From positions 2,710,785 to 2,774,784 of the forward strand of contig CM039140.1 in assembly GCA_022036555.1 (NCBI GenBank): 64,000 nt of DNA. Reading direction: 5' to 3'. Positions 42,297 through 54,600 of this stretch are shown here, in pieces. Numbering within the stretch: position 1 is the stretch's first letter; each line of letters starts with the position of its first letter. Source of the stretch: Microstegium vimineum. Taxonomy: Eukaryota > Streptophyta > Magnoliopsida > Poales > Poaceae. The notes under the pieces are model-generated. The model was not told the origin of the DNA and searched no databases. It saw nothing but the letters and a program-made list of their open reading frames with translations. The translations under genes were made by a program, and so were the position numbers.

Positions 42297-43489
42297 TCAC
42301 GAGAGTAGCTTGCCAACTTCCCTCTTCAGCCACAAGGTGCGCAGCCTAGGTTCATATGAAAGAAAGATCTCCCTGTTCTCAGCATCCTTGAAAACATCAG
42401 CGGCTAATACCTTGACCTCATCCGACACATCCGCCATGGTGTGCAGAGCCTTGATACAACTTGAAATTGTGAACTGGTCAGCATCTTTTGCTCTTTGCTC
42501 TTTGACACGAGCTTGCTTCATTCTGAAATTCAAATAGGTCTCCATGATCTGCTGGATGTCTGGGGCCTTCCGCTTCTTACGCCTGTCTCTCTGCAGTTCT
42601 ACACAAGAACTTGACTGTGCCTGTTCATCAGCTCTCTGTGGCCTTCGGTCCGCACCATGTTGTAGTCGTTCCAGCACCTCCTCATCACGATTTTGCAGCA
42701 TGTCGATATCGTCTATACCTAGGGGTCCTAATGCTGTTTTCTGAAGTAGGCTGATATTATTCCATGCCTCATTAACGCTAGTGTTACCACTAGGTCTTTC
42801 AGAAAATACTGGGACTGTGCTGATATTGTTGCCTCCGTCGTCAACATTTCCACCAACATTCTGAGGTATGCTGGAAGGCGATTGCTGTCCCCCTTCAGGA
42901 ATAGGACCTATTACAGTAACATATTTATTTTAGTAAAACAAATGGTATCAGTGTATAGCACAGTTCTTCTCAGCCTTTTCCAGCTGTAGGTAGTGCGGTT
43001 ATGCATGTGCCCCAGGTGAGATGGATGGAGGTGCTCACCATCAAATAACAGCTCAAGTGTGTCAAGCAATGGAAAGCTCTTGCTTTGGTACTTCCGTGCC
43101 TTGGGCATATCCTACAAAATTTAAAAGTTACCTCAGATGCATATATTTATGTGATAAGAGTAGAAGAACTAAGCCCTCACCTCGATTATCTCATCCCAGA
43201 TTTCATCAGTTGTTCTAACCATGGATGCACTCTGGTCCCATGAGACACCATCACGTTGGAGGACAGATTTTATCAACTTATAGTCTTTCTTCAACTGAGT
43301 CTCATGTTCCTGGACTTGCGATTTACTAAACTTTGCTTCAGGGTACCTTACAGTGAAATCCCTAACAATTTTCTTCCACCCCTCTGTTCTCCAACCGTTT
43401 TGAGTACGATAATGTGAATTATTGTTCTCATGAAGTATATCAACAAGGCCCTTTTCGTACTTCATCATCCATCTTGCTCTGTTTGCCAT
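42297..43489 (-). CDS. Myb/SANT-like DNA-binding domain protein
   Basis: Three exons on the minus strand, 43181-43489, 43039-43111 and 42297-42907, join in phase to give 330 residues. The N-terminal about 95 residues form a Myb/SANT-like domain (PF12776 type) with the spaced aromatics expected: RARWMMKYEKGLVDIL, NGWRTEGWKKIVRDF and DEIWDEIIE. The C-terminus has a basic patch (QRDRRKKRKAPD) and helical sequence ending LKREVGKLLS. This architecture is that of the plant L10-interacting-MYB-like and Harbinger-related Myb/SANT proteins. The family is large and often transposon-derived, so the gene may be a domesticated or recently transposed copy, but no transposon ends are seen around it. DNA binding is inferred; targets are unknown. 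Confidence 0.82.
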
Positions 43490-45215
43490 TTAACCGTGCA
43501 ATAGGCCTATAAAGAAAAGTGCAATAGGTCAGAAAACATCTATTGTATTTCTCTGACGAGGCCATGAGGGAGCTAAAACTAAAATGGATAAAATGCTAAA
43601 GACAAAGAAAAGATCCACATTCCATTCAGTACTGAAATTCTAACGCAAGCACAATTGAACCGTAACACTTCTATATCAAGTCAGTGGCTGGTTGCATGGT
43701 ATTCTTATTGGAATAAGTCAGTTCTACTGGTACCAGGACAGCTAATATGTAAACCAGAACCTAACAGTATTCTCTAGCAGAGAAAGAAACATACAATTAT
43801 AACTATTCGTTCATGCTAAAAGCGAAGGAAGCATGAGTGCATTACAGATTGCGATGTTAGCATATCTTTCCCATGCCATACATTTACATACGGTGAACAA
43901 AAATGTACACAAGAAAAGATTATCTTCAACTGATGCCCCATCCAGAACCTACTAACATTCTATAGACCATACATTTAGCATTGCCAGCAATCCAGCATGA
44001 TGCAATGGAAAAATAAACCTAAAAGGATGCACTTCCATCATGCGATGCTGGGTTTATGGCAGCTACAGCAGCAGCACGACAAGCCATGTGGCTGCAAGGA
44101 CTAGCAAGTATGTTGATAGGAGGGAAGCCTGAGCAAGTTGCTCTGTACTATGCTGCCAACAGTTCGACCATAGAATAGATGTAAATTCTAGTGTTCTGAT
44201 GATTGATGAGAACGTAAGCACATTGATACTCGCTTCCATTTCATCCGTGAGTGTGTGCGAGCTGATATACTCGCCAAAACCCTCAAGACCCCCAACAAAA
44301 AGGGAGATATAAGCAAGTACATTGCTGCTTTGTTAAGAAGATTAAGTTTCAGTAAGACAGAAATTCAGAGTCGAGCAGCATAGGCAACCAATGGGTTGGA
44401 AGCGTCCAAACACAAATCTCACTCCACTGGCTAATGATCAGCAACAGAGACAGATCCGCATGAACAGACTCGCCTAATTTATAAGCCCGAGCCGAAGTTA
44501 ATCGAACAAGTTGTATATGGCACGACCGCACGAACAGAACCACATCCAGCAACCACCGATTCAACATCACCAATGAGCACGGAGCGAGCCGCCGCCTCGA
44601 CAGCAAATGCTTATCAGCATCACCGCGTCGAATCCGGAGACTCACCGGATCGAGTCGCACAAACCCACCTGAATCTAGTCCCCAGAGGATTCAAACCCGC
44701 CCGGAAGGCGACCTAAACGGCGGGGGCCGCAGGAGCAGGGACTAAGGCAAGGTAAGCCGGAGCGGCGCAGTGGCGGGGCCCCACGAGCCGCTGCTCGCCT
44801 CGAGCTCAACGGCGTCGACGCCTCGCGTGCCGCGGTTCCCAAGCCGCAAGCGCTGCTCCGGGCCGTAGGGTTTCCCCTTCCCCTTGCCCTTTCCCCTGCG
44901 GGTTGGGTTGGTGGTGGAACCCGGCTGTTCGGTACCCGTGATCTGTCCCCAGCCAAACGGGCGGTCTTTGCGCTAATCACGATCCGACTAGACACGAGGG
45001 TGCCTGTTTGGAATTGGCTGTTTCTGTTTGGAAGGGAGGAAACCGAATTGAAGCCACGTGAAAAAAAAAAAGACTAGAAACGAGTTAAGGTCAGATTGCA
45101 AGATATTGGGAATGGCGAATGCATGAATTCGTATAGGACGACGGGATTGAGAAAGAACGCAGTGGTAAAAGAAAACATTATCGCTAAATGAAGACCAGTT
45201 AACATCATCTTAGGT
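43490..45215. other. 5' flank of the Myb/SANT gene, no further gene
   Basis: GC content rises at 44560-44960 with a pyrimidine-rich minus strand, which would suit a distal 5' UTR exon and promoter of the minus-strand Myb/SANT gene; this is inference. Small open frames in that part have low-complexity composition. An A-run lies at 45061-45072. Confidence 0.4.
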
Positions 45216-47246
45216 ATTATCTATATCTAATATTAAAAAGTGATTTTTTCTCTCCAATTTTTCATCTATTGCACTCTTTCCAAAGGTCTTGTTTGGATAC
45301 ACATGTATCTACTTCAATCAACATATGTTAAAGTGGATTGGAGTGAAATAAAACATCACTTATTTTCTCATTGGAGAAATCCTTATAGAGATTTATGTGG
45401 ATTGAAGTGAAATAGATCATCATTTATTTCCCCATTGGAGAAATCCTTGTAGAGATTTATGTTGATGTTTGTATTTACTCTCAACTTTGTGAAGAGCCCA
45501 TGTGCCACTTACCCGATTTTTTGCTCTAGGTTTGTTGATGTAATTTGTCCTAGATTCTCATCCCCTTCTTTACCAAGCTTCTAGCTATTAGTGTCATTTC
45601 GAATTGGTTCTCTCTCCCAAAAGGCCTTATATACTTCCTTGGTCTCAAAATATCTGTCGCTTTCATTTCTTGAGAAATACTTTTACATAATTTATATTAA
45701 AAATTATTAATATTTATCAAACATAATTAGTATCTTTAGAAAGGTCTTTAAATATAGTTTTTAATAAATTTATTTAGAGATGCAAATGTTGCACGTATTT
45801 TTGATAAAACGAGTTAAAATTATGGGACAGACACCGAAACGATAGATATTATAGGACGGAGGTGGTATGTAACACCGCTTAGCCCCTACTTGGATACAAA
45901 GTATTTTTGGAGTTATAGAAAAAGAACATGGTTTTGTAAATACTTTGATTTTAGAGTGTGATCAGGTGTTTGAGTGCAACAAACTTTATGGTTTCGAATA
46001 TCATCATATTCCTAAAAATGTAGTCTTTTTGGAGTTTTAAAAACTCCACTCTAGACCTCTTGTTTTTTTTTCTAAACCTTGGTTTTGCGCATCAATGATT
46101 TTAAAACTAAATTTTCTTGATACTATAGCTTTCTTATATTACAATCCAAACAAGGCCTTAAACTTCTGTGTGCATGTGATTTGAATAGATTGAGCAAGAG
46201 AGATAGATGGGCAGACCGACAACTTGAAATGTGTTGTTGGGAAGCATCTCGGAATGACAAAGACTAGGTTGGACCAGCTACCGTCTTGTCTATTCTCTTT
46301 TTAACATTTTTAGGATCCTCTTGTTTGTTGTCATATGTCCATGGCAGCCCGTACATCCCAAGCCATGGAGATTATAATCTGACAGGACCTCTCTAAAATA
46401 TCTTATCACCTCTATGGCTAGAAGTGTTCATAATACAACTAGGAATATATGTTTTGCAATCGAGGAAGTAGCTTGTTTTCTAATTTGTTTTATTTTGTGA
46501 CAACTTTAAACCGACCCGAGGTAGTATTAACACATGAAGAATAGATTTTTGTTTTTCATCGGTGAAGTAGGTAATGAGCAAGCACTTTCTGATTTTTGTA
46601 TCTCGCTGGAACTTTCCTTTGTCATTTTTATTCATCTGGCATCACAAAATCTCCGACGTGCTTTCCCTGTCCGTGACGGGGACAGCTGCCAGCATACTGT
46701 GCGTTTGTTGCAGACTGGTAAACGGCAGTGAACATCCTTGCACGTGTTGTGTGCCGTTGCAAAAAAATAAAATCATATAAAACGTTTGCCACGCAGTCGG
46801 GGCGGAAAATGCTATATGAGTCCTTGCCAATCAAGGAGCTTCATTTTAACAGCGAGTACAGTCAGAGAGTTTGAGACACTCTCCCCACATGCTTAAATAA
46901 ACTTGTTGGATAGTACTACAAATGTGTCGATCCCTCGTCTCTCTGCAAAATGTAAAGTGTTTGAAATAATTGCCCTAAAATTCTGGAAGTGATAATTTAT
47001 TTTTATTTATATACTACAGATACAGACGATTGATCCATTCACCCGGGGATCTGATAGAGATCACATGAGCAGTCGACTGATTCCTGCCCCCGCCCACAAC
47101 ATTTTAAACGAAATCTAATCTATGGATGCACTTACACGAATCTGACCCGATCTTCTACAGTAGTACTTCTGTGTACCAGAATAGGACCGAAATCACGAAT
47201 CTTCACCACGCAAATCACATTCTTTCTACCCCGCCACCTACCAGCA
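45216..47246. other. Repeat-rich intergenic region
   Basis: TCTATATCTAATATTAAAAAG at 45219 resembles a Helitron 5' end, but no matching 3' end was found. GTCTTGTTTGGATACACATG near 45293 looks like a MITE end. CTTGGTCTCAAAATATCTGTCG (45635) and ATAGATATTATAGGACGGAGG (45852) look like an eroded Stowaway. A further MITE lies at 45889-46160. No gene is supported; the frames at 46534-46834 show no domain. Confidence 0.45.
45889..46160. mobile_element. MITE with AAGGCCTTGTTTGGAT-type ends
   Basis: The left end CCCCTACTTGGATACAAAG and right end ACAATCCAAACAAGGCCTTA are imperfectly inverted. The internal phrases GTAGTCTTTTTGGAGTTTTAAAAACTCCA and TTTTTGGAGTTATAG are shared within the element. Confidence 0.5.
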
Positions 47247-47255
47247 CCATCCCTC

Positions 47256-47450
47256 CCCAATATTTCATAATTTAGTCTTTTTTTTTTGAACTATTTTCAC
47301 ATTTAAACCTCTGGAGGAACTATTTTCGGTTTTGAACCCAGGGGGTCGACGCCGTGGCCCATGACGCCGAAGTAACACATCTCGGCACCATGCCCCACGG
47401 CGCCGAGCGTTGAGCCCGCATCCAGCTGGGCATCCGACGTGGCAGGTGGC
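47256..47450 (+). repeat. Left terminal inverted repeat of the MULE
   Basis: Pairs with 58150-58344. It includes duplicated GGCGCCGAG-type phrases (CGGCACCATGCCCCACGGCGCCGAG) and ends near CCGACGTGGCAGG, which also marks the inner end of the right copy. Confidence 0.88.
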
Positions 47451-47773
47451 TCGACGCCACACGGCACGGCGCCGAGCTCGGTTCCTTATATTCCAGCCAG
47501 CTTTCCCACCCACCCGAGGCTTCATCCATTTGTTCTTCCTTGCTCTCGGGTTTTTCCTCTCCTCCACTCACCTAACCTCTTTGAATCGACATTTTGGACC
47601 TTGGAAACTTGGATTTGATCCACCGATCTTCGAGACCAAGGTATCCTTCTTCCCCTCCTCATTTTTTACGCATCGATTCGGTCTATATTAGGTCTATTTT
47701 GAAACCCTAGTTAGATTTTGACTTAGGGTTTGGGACGATTATTGATTTGTTATTTGTATTTTGCAACCATAGG

Positions 47774-48453
47774 ATGCCAAGACGTGGGAAAACTAGTAAA
47801 GCAAGGTATTCTCTGCTAGGTTTATTTTTTGTTCTAATTGTTTCGGTTACTAGAACGATTTTTTTTCATTTGTAGGATGGGCCCGTTGACCGGCATCGCA
47901 TTCGATCCAAAGCCTCTGCCTAGTGGTGTTCCGGTTCCAATGTGCTTTTGCGGTGATCCTTGCAAGGTAGAGATTTCTGAGGATCATGAAACCTATAGGC
48001 AAAGGTATTGGATGTGTTCAAATTATTCTTTTCAGCCTACACTTGCTCAGCGTCGTACTAACTTAATGGTGAGAATCTACTCTTATACGGAAATCAATTT
48101 ATATCATATTAAATAATGATTTTATTTTGTGTGCCTAACTTCTGCATGATTTACAGACCCCTCCACCGCTCTGTGACTTTGAGCAGTGGATCGACACTGA
48201 GATCAAGGAGTCCGACAAACGTCTTCTGCAAGGTACGAAGGACTGAGACGCGGAGCGTCGAGTGGCCTATGAGAAGATACTGAAAGAAGAGGCAGCTGAG
48301 AAGAAGCACAAGAAAGAGGAGGAAGAGAGAAGAGGTGCAGCCTACAGGGAGGAGAGGGACAAGAAGGTTGAGCGCGCCCGCCGTGCGAAGGCAGCGATGG
48401 AAGAGAATCCCGATGCGATGAGGAAGGGAAAGTGGCCTCGTTGCACCCAGTAG
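47774..48453 (+). pseudogene. GRF-type zinc-finger protein of the MULE, one stop
   Basis: Three exons in phase: 47774-47805, 47876-48068 and 48157-48453. The product starts MPRRGKTSKAR. It has a GRF-like zinc-binding module (PMCFCGDPCKVEISED...RYWMCSNY) and then a long charged coiled coil rich in Glu/Lys/Arg (AYEKILKEEAAEKKHKKEEEE...). A single in-frame TGA at 48244-48246 separates the GRF part from the coiled coil. GRF zinc-finger ORFs are often found next to MULE transposases and other plant transposons; their role there is not established. Transcription runs inward from the left inverted repeat, which probably supplies the promoter. Confidence 0.75.
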
Positions 48454-48807
48454 TTCTATGTTTTATCCATGAATAACGACATGTATTGTTAAACTTTTAG
48501 TTGTGTTATCATGTACCACACTTTAAGTTTAGGGAATTAGGTTATCAACTATATTCGTCAGAATTTCGCGGAAAAAATTCATCAGAATTTCGCTTGTATA
48601 TGGAGCATCCACAATGACAAATAGAGACAACATCATATGATCCAACATATATTCATCCAAATAGCACAAGACAACCATATAGTTCACCATCATCACACAA
48701 TATGAATAATCCATAATGTCCATACAATTCAAATAGCACAAGACAACCACAAATACTCGAAATGTCCATACATGCTAGTAGTGAACCACTAGCTCAACTC
48801 CACATCG

Positions 48808-51449
48808 TCACTGCCTCCTAGACTTACCCTTACCCTTACCAAAAGCGTCGGTGCCTGGAGTGTAGTGAACTGGCGGACGTCGTCTCCTAGTTCCTATAGG
48901 CTGCGAAGGCTGAGTCAAAGGAGCATCATCTAGCTGGGACGGTCCAAGTTCCTAATATCCGCTGTCGTCCTCGTCGTCCTCTGTGGCGTCACCTTGGAAA
49001 GTATCTTGAGTACCACGAGAGGAGCTCTGTCCGCTGTAACCTACAATGTCACGTATCAATTAAATGTGCATATAAGTACATTTGTGTGTATGAAAGAAAG
49101 ACACTTAACTAGACGATATGTAATGAAAGTTTACCTCCGTGAGAAGAAGTACCGAGTCATATAGTTCTCTCCCTCTGTGTTCTCTGTGGACTCGCTACAT
49201 ACTCCATCGCCGCGCTTGTCCCGCAACCACAACGAGCCGCAGCTCGACGCAATCTACGTGCTAGCCTCTGTGATAACAACATGAGCATATTAAGCATTGT
49301 AATATATGCATTGTCGATGAGATAGTCGTTGTGTTGATGAGTACTTACTCCTAAAAAGTTGTTGAGCATAGCCTCATCCACGTTTGTCCTTAGAAACCGT
49401 TCAATTTCCACTACAGACTGTTTTAGCGCGTTGCCCTGCAAAGAGACAAATTATAGTCATAATGGTAGTCATATACAACGCATTGTCATGAAAAAATTAC
49501 ATAACTTTTTTAAGATCACTTACCACTCGGTCCAAGACAGGTGCAGCCTCGACAATCGTCCCTTGTCTTGCTTCAAGATCATAGGACGTGTCTTCGTCAT
49601 CTGAAGAATCAATGTCTGCGTAGTCCGTATTTGTCCATTGAGTCTTTAACTTTGTTCGTGTCACTGTCCGTTACCAAGTTAGGTATTGGCGAAAGTTGTA
49701 GTCGTTGTGTGGCGTCTCGTTTTCATACACATTGTCATATTAATCGTCACAAGCATCCATGTGCACATGGTGTAGCGTCTCAAACTCCACCGTCTTTTTC
49801 TGTTTTTGACGATCAATCCTGAAACATGTGCACTATGTCAACTACATCAACTACATCAAATACACTATGAAAACTACATCAACTACATCAACTACATCAA
49901 CTAAATCAACTAAATGGACTAGATACACTACATCAACTAAATGGTCGATAGGTATAGCTATGTCAACTAGAATAACTAAATCAACTACAGGCACTATGTC
50001 AACTAGAACAACTACATGGACTATGTCAACTAAATGATCAACTATGTCACTCTCTGAGGAAGGTGGTACTTACTTGTGCAGCTCTACGGAAGTCGAATAC
50101 GGCGAGACTAGCCACTCCTGAGCCTTGCCAAACTATCGTGTCACTCTCTGAGGAAGGTGGTATTCAACAACATAGAAGCATATGAGCGGACATATCATCA
50201 TGTACAGGTCCTCGTCCGCGCCACACATGTTGCTCAAGCCAAACTGTTCCATACTTAGTTCCTTGTACGGCTCCCAAGTGACCTAAAAAAGAGCAATTGA
50301 AGGGCATAAGTTGCAACAATCATAAGGTATAAGAATGAATAAATAACAATATGCAATGAACTCACCATCGAAGCTGTAAGACCATCCAGCTCGTTGGCGT
50401 ACTGAAGGTACGCACGTTCTGTCCTCGAGTAGGGGGTCGTCACCTGGTCGTATAGATGGGCATATGTAGGAAGACGGCGAGGGTTGTTTACCACGAACCA
50501 AGGCCGAGGAGTATGAAGTGTGGGCCGGCCAACCGGTATACGAGACCACATCCACAGCTGAAGAAGGTACACACAACCCCCAATGGAAGCGGTCTTCACA
50601 CCTCATCGACAAGCCTCGCAAAGGTGGCGATACAGGAACGCCAATACTGCAGAACCCCAGCTGTATGTGCCTGCAGTGTCCCAATTACCCAAGCAAGGGA
50701 GGTACATCCATGACGTTGTGTCTCCTGTCGCGTCAGGGAAGAGAACACACCCGAACAAGTGCAACACCCAAGCTCTGCAGTAGTATCCAACTGTGGCATC
50801 GTCTGCGCCATCCGGACACGCACCAAAGGCAGCCCTGAGCTAAGGAATGGAAACACCTGTGCCGCGAGAATGCGTCGCCTCTGGAGGTAGTGGTCTCCCA
50901 AGGAAGGCCTCCATTCTCTCCCTCCAACCTTCAGACCTGCAGTGCCCAATGACAGGAATACCTCTAATGGAGACACCGAGCCGCTTCTGCATGTCCTCAA
51001 GACTGATAGTCATCTCTCCACAAGGTAGGTGGAAACTATGAGTTTCCGGCCTCCACCTACAGAAGGTAGATAAGTAAAGATGTTAGTTACATTTCAAAGA
51101 AACAATGTGTAGTAATGAATTAGTATTGGACATGGTTATACCTATCGACCATAACTGTGATCGCCGCGGGGTTGATGACAGGCAACCCACGACGAACCTG
51201 ATACGATACAACGTCTAGTCCAGCCCTCTCTAGTAAGGGCGTGTACCTTTCATCGTACCGCATCTCGTGGAACCTGTCATGGGTTCGAGGACGAAGAGGG
51301 GCCAACACCTGCAACCATTAGACATGTTTTAATGTAAGTACCTCATATGCTTAAGTAAGATAAACTGTAGTTATTACCTCCCCCTCGGAAATGCGTCATC
51401 CTCGGTGGTTCGCCTCGTAGTACTGATCGAGGAGGTCGAAACTCGCCAT
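48808..51449 (-). pseudogene. Plant mobile domain (MAIN-like) gene of the MULE, decayed
   Basis: The minus-strand start ATG is at 51449 (MASFDLLDQYYEANHRG). Exons can be followed through LAPLRPRTHDRFHEMRYDERY (51120-51310), RWRPETHSFHLPCGEMTISLE...GWRERMEAFLGR (from 51056) and WVLHLFGCVLFPDATGD to LYDQVTTPYSRTERAYLQYANELDGL, with a donor at 50366. WEPYKELSMEQFGLS then follows, and a charged C-terminal tail ends at 48808. This is the aminotransferase-like plant mobile domain (PMD, PF10536) found in MAINTENANCE OF MERISTEMS proteins and in many plant transposons. At least three nonsense codons are visible (51396-51398, 50840-50842 and 50603-50605), all positions where the family has a sense codon. 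It sits directly downstream of, and in the same direction as, the transposase. Confidence 0.8.
49830..50045 (+). repeat. Minisatellite of TCAACTACA-type units
   Basis: About 200 bp of degenerate 9- to 15-bp units (ACTACATCAACTACATCAAC, ACTAAATCAAC, GGACTATGTCAAC) within the decayed PMD gene, probably in an intron. The frame across it is an artefact of the repeat. Confidence 0.8.
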
Positions 51450-51542
51450 CCTGTTGGAGGAAAAGAAAATTGTCAGTAACAAATTGAATTACATGCATAA
51501 ATATTAGAAAGCAAACAAAGAGTAAACATTTATAAATAGTGT

Positions 51543-51545
<3 letters not shown>

Positions 51546-51595
<50 letters not shown>

Positions 51596-51598
51596 ACT
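51546..51598. repeat. (TA)n microsatellite
   Basis: An uninterrupted TA run of about 22 units between the PMD gene start and the end of the transposase gene. Confidence 0.95.
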
Positions 51599-51666
51599 AT
51601 TGTCACCTGGCTAGGCGCTCAAGTGCATGTACGTGCATTGTGCCCAAGTCTGCCACATTTGCTACA

Positions 51667-54600
51667 TTAGTTTTGCTCGGGATCAGTAAGAAAGGGTGTT
51701 GCTCTACCCCTCCTTGTTCTTCCTGAAACCTGATCCATGACCATCTTGTATCTCGTCCTCTTCCTAGTTCCACGTTTGTCCCAACGAGCACCTGGGTCCG
51801 CAATGTATCTCGGGCCATGGTATGGTGGCCACTGCTCCTCCTCTAGGTAAGGCTCGAAACGGGGAGCCCAAGTAAGTACAAGGCTATCAACACTTAGTTC
51901 CCATGGCATCCTACTCACATATGCATAGTTACGATGTTGAGTCGCTGCAATATAATGAGAACATGGAAAGTGGTACTGCCTTGGCTTCCCACACATGCAT
52001 GAGAAATTACTAAAAACCACAATATAAGCCCTTGAAGGCCGAACCTCACCATCGGAGGTTGTCCAACCCCTTTCTATGACCTCATACTTTACCGTGCTAT
52101 GGTCAAAGCAATGAACTTCATGTGTTCTAGCCTTCTCCTTTGCCCTATCAAGATGGTGTTCTGGTTTAGGTGCCCATATCTGATTGTTGCTCTATAGTGC
52201 CATTGCTGATGCATGCCGGTCATTGAACCATGCAACACACCTAAAGAAAGTAAAGGACACAATGACATTGACAGGCATGGCCCGTATACCCTTGAGCACA
52301 CTATTAAATGACTCGTCCATGTTGCTAGTTTCAAATTCATACCTCCACCCACCATCATTATAGGCCCTTGACCATTTATCTTTTTGACTCATCAAACCAT
52401 GTAGCCACTGCCTACCTTCTGCATTTGTTGCTGTCTTTAGCAGCTCCAATGTTACACCCAATTTTAAGGATAAAATTGAATATGAATAACTCATGTGTGC
52501 CCAGAGATCAATCACACACATAAGCCGACAAATCTTTAAATAGTACCATCACTGAGTGCTTATTACATAACAAATAATATTCTTAAACAAAACAGCGGAA
52601 AATAAAGATAACTCTCGCGACGGAGCTCTACTTCACAGGGAACGCCGACTGGTTGACCACTAGCCTAGTACTCCTCACGGTAGTCTTCATAGCCATCTGA
52701 AGGGGTTGAGAAAGCAAGAGTGAGCACTTAAAGTACTCAGCAAGAGTAACATAGGGTTATGAAGCTCAAAAGGTTGACACTGTCTGAACTACGGTTGCTT
52801 TTAACTTGGTCAAGTTTTACTAACACTTAGCTTTAGTTATGCTTACCCAGTTGATATCCACATGATATAAGTATAATAATCAACATTAACCATTAAACAA
52901 CATGTCCATCTACACTGTGAGTTTTTCAGGCCGCTCGTAACCGTGAGCACGGCTATCATGATAGATTTACACTCTGCAGAGGTTATACACTTTACCCACA
53001 AGCCATGTTACCCATATGCCCGGGATAGCTAGTCCCATAACACTGCCAAGGTGAGTGGGCAGGGAACACTATGAAGTCTTTCAAAAGCTCTTTCTAACAT
53101 GTAGCGGACCCTACGGACCCAATGCAAAGGGGAATATGGGACACCCCGATGGTACCACCCGCGGCGGTCCCCACACAAGCTATACCCCATAACCAGCTCG
53201 GCAAAGGTGCCTTTCACGAACCACAAGCATGCTAGTCCAAACTTTATACTTAACTGAAGCCAGAGCCATATAGCACTCGTGGTTGTATTTGAAATCCCAG
53301 CTTTTGTCCTAGAGTGGGGTCCTATTCCATGTTGCTACAAAAGCCAGTTTTATCTCATTGTTGCATATATCATTAATCAAGATTCATCTCAAGATCCAAT
53401 ATTGTAAAGCATAGCAAAGCTACCCATATGCATGAAAACCATGGTGACAAGGAAAAGGATAACAAAGCTATGGTATAGATCTAATAGGAATCAAATTAGA
53501 CACATACAATATGACTTGATTGAATTATGGTGGATAGGTAATAAGGATAATCCCATGTTAAACTTGCCTTGATCACAAAGCTCCTGGTGATCCTGATCTG
53601 CTGCAAAGAACTCTTGCTCACCGAAGATCTCACCGGTTGTACTCGATCAACATCACCACGCAATCATCCGAACAATCATACACGAAGCAAATAAGATATG
53701 ATCAGAACATTACACCATAAACAATAAAGAGGTTTTGAAAAGATTATAAAACAGATCTATACTTTACTATGATCACAAAGACACGAGAATCACGCTAATC
53801 GGATCTAAAACGAATAAGTTATAGATTAATCAGGATTTTGAAAAGGGCAAGATTAAAGCATTACCAAATTAATTTTCTTTGATTTTCAAAAGTAATTAAC
53901 ATAGATGAAATCTATACTACTGGATAGAGCATAAAATTACGGATCTAACGCAACTTGAACGGATCGATTTGGATTTAAAACGAAGAAAATATAAGCTTTG
54001 GAAAATCAGTGGCAAAACTGTAATTAGGGTTTTTCTTTTATTTTCGAATTAAACAGATCTGAAAAGGGAATACGTTTTCCCAAGGGGAAAGCGTAAAGGG
54101 GAAAGGCGCTTTAGACTACGGGTTTAGAGGTCAGAAAGCTCAGGGTCTCTTTAAGAAAAAGACCAGACGAAGGGGTACGGGGTGTTCTGGTTCGTTGAAT
54201 CTGAGATGGACGGTTCATATTAGATCGGGGGAGGGATGGGGCGGCGCGGCAGTCGGAGTTAGGCGGCGCACGGCGGCGCCATGGCCGACCCGAGGCGAAA
54301 CTCGCCGGCGAACCCCGATCGGGAGCTCTGGTGCCTCGTTTTCGAAACCGAGAGCACCGGAAGAACGAGGAGAGGGAGGGGAACACATCTACGCGACTTG
54401 CAAGGCTCGGGATGGCCCGAGGGTGGCCGGCGGCGTAGAGCGGCGGCGGCGAGGCTCTGCAACGGCAGCGCGAGGCGGTTAGGGACTCGGATGCCCTAAT
54501 CCGATCGGAAAATAGCTCGGGGAGCAAGGGGATGACACGGTGAACCTATCCAGGGCCTTTGCAGGGCTTGATCAAGGGCGAAAGATAGCTGTCGACGGTG

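Noticed and set aside
44675..44995. 106-codon minus-strand frame upstream of the Myb/SANT gene
   Set aside because: GC-rich, low complexity, no domain; more likely leader or promoter sequence.
49828..50037. Thr/Ser-rich 69-codon frame
   Set aside because: Product of the TCAACTACA minisatellite, not a gene.
49830..50045. CRISPR-like spaced repeats
   Set aside because: Units are degenerate, contiguous and lack unique spacers, and this is a plant nuclear sequence.
51546..51598. TA run as a possible origin or regulatory element
   Set aside because: A plain microsatellite; nothing around it supports another role.
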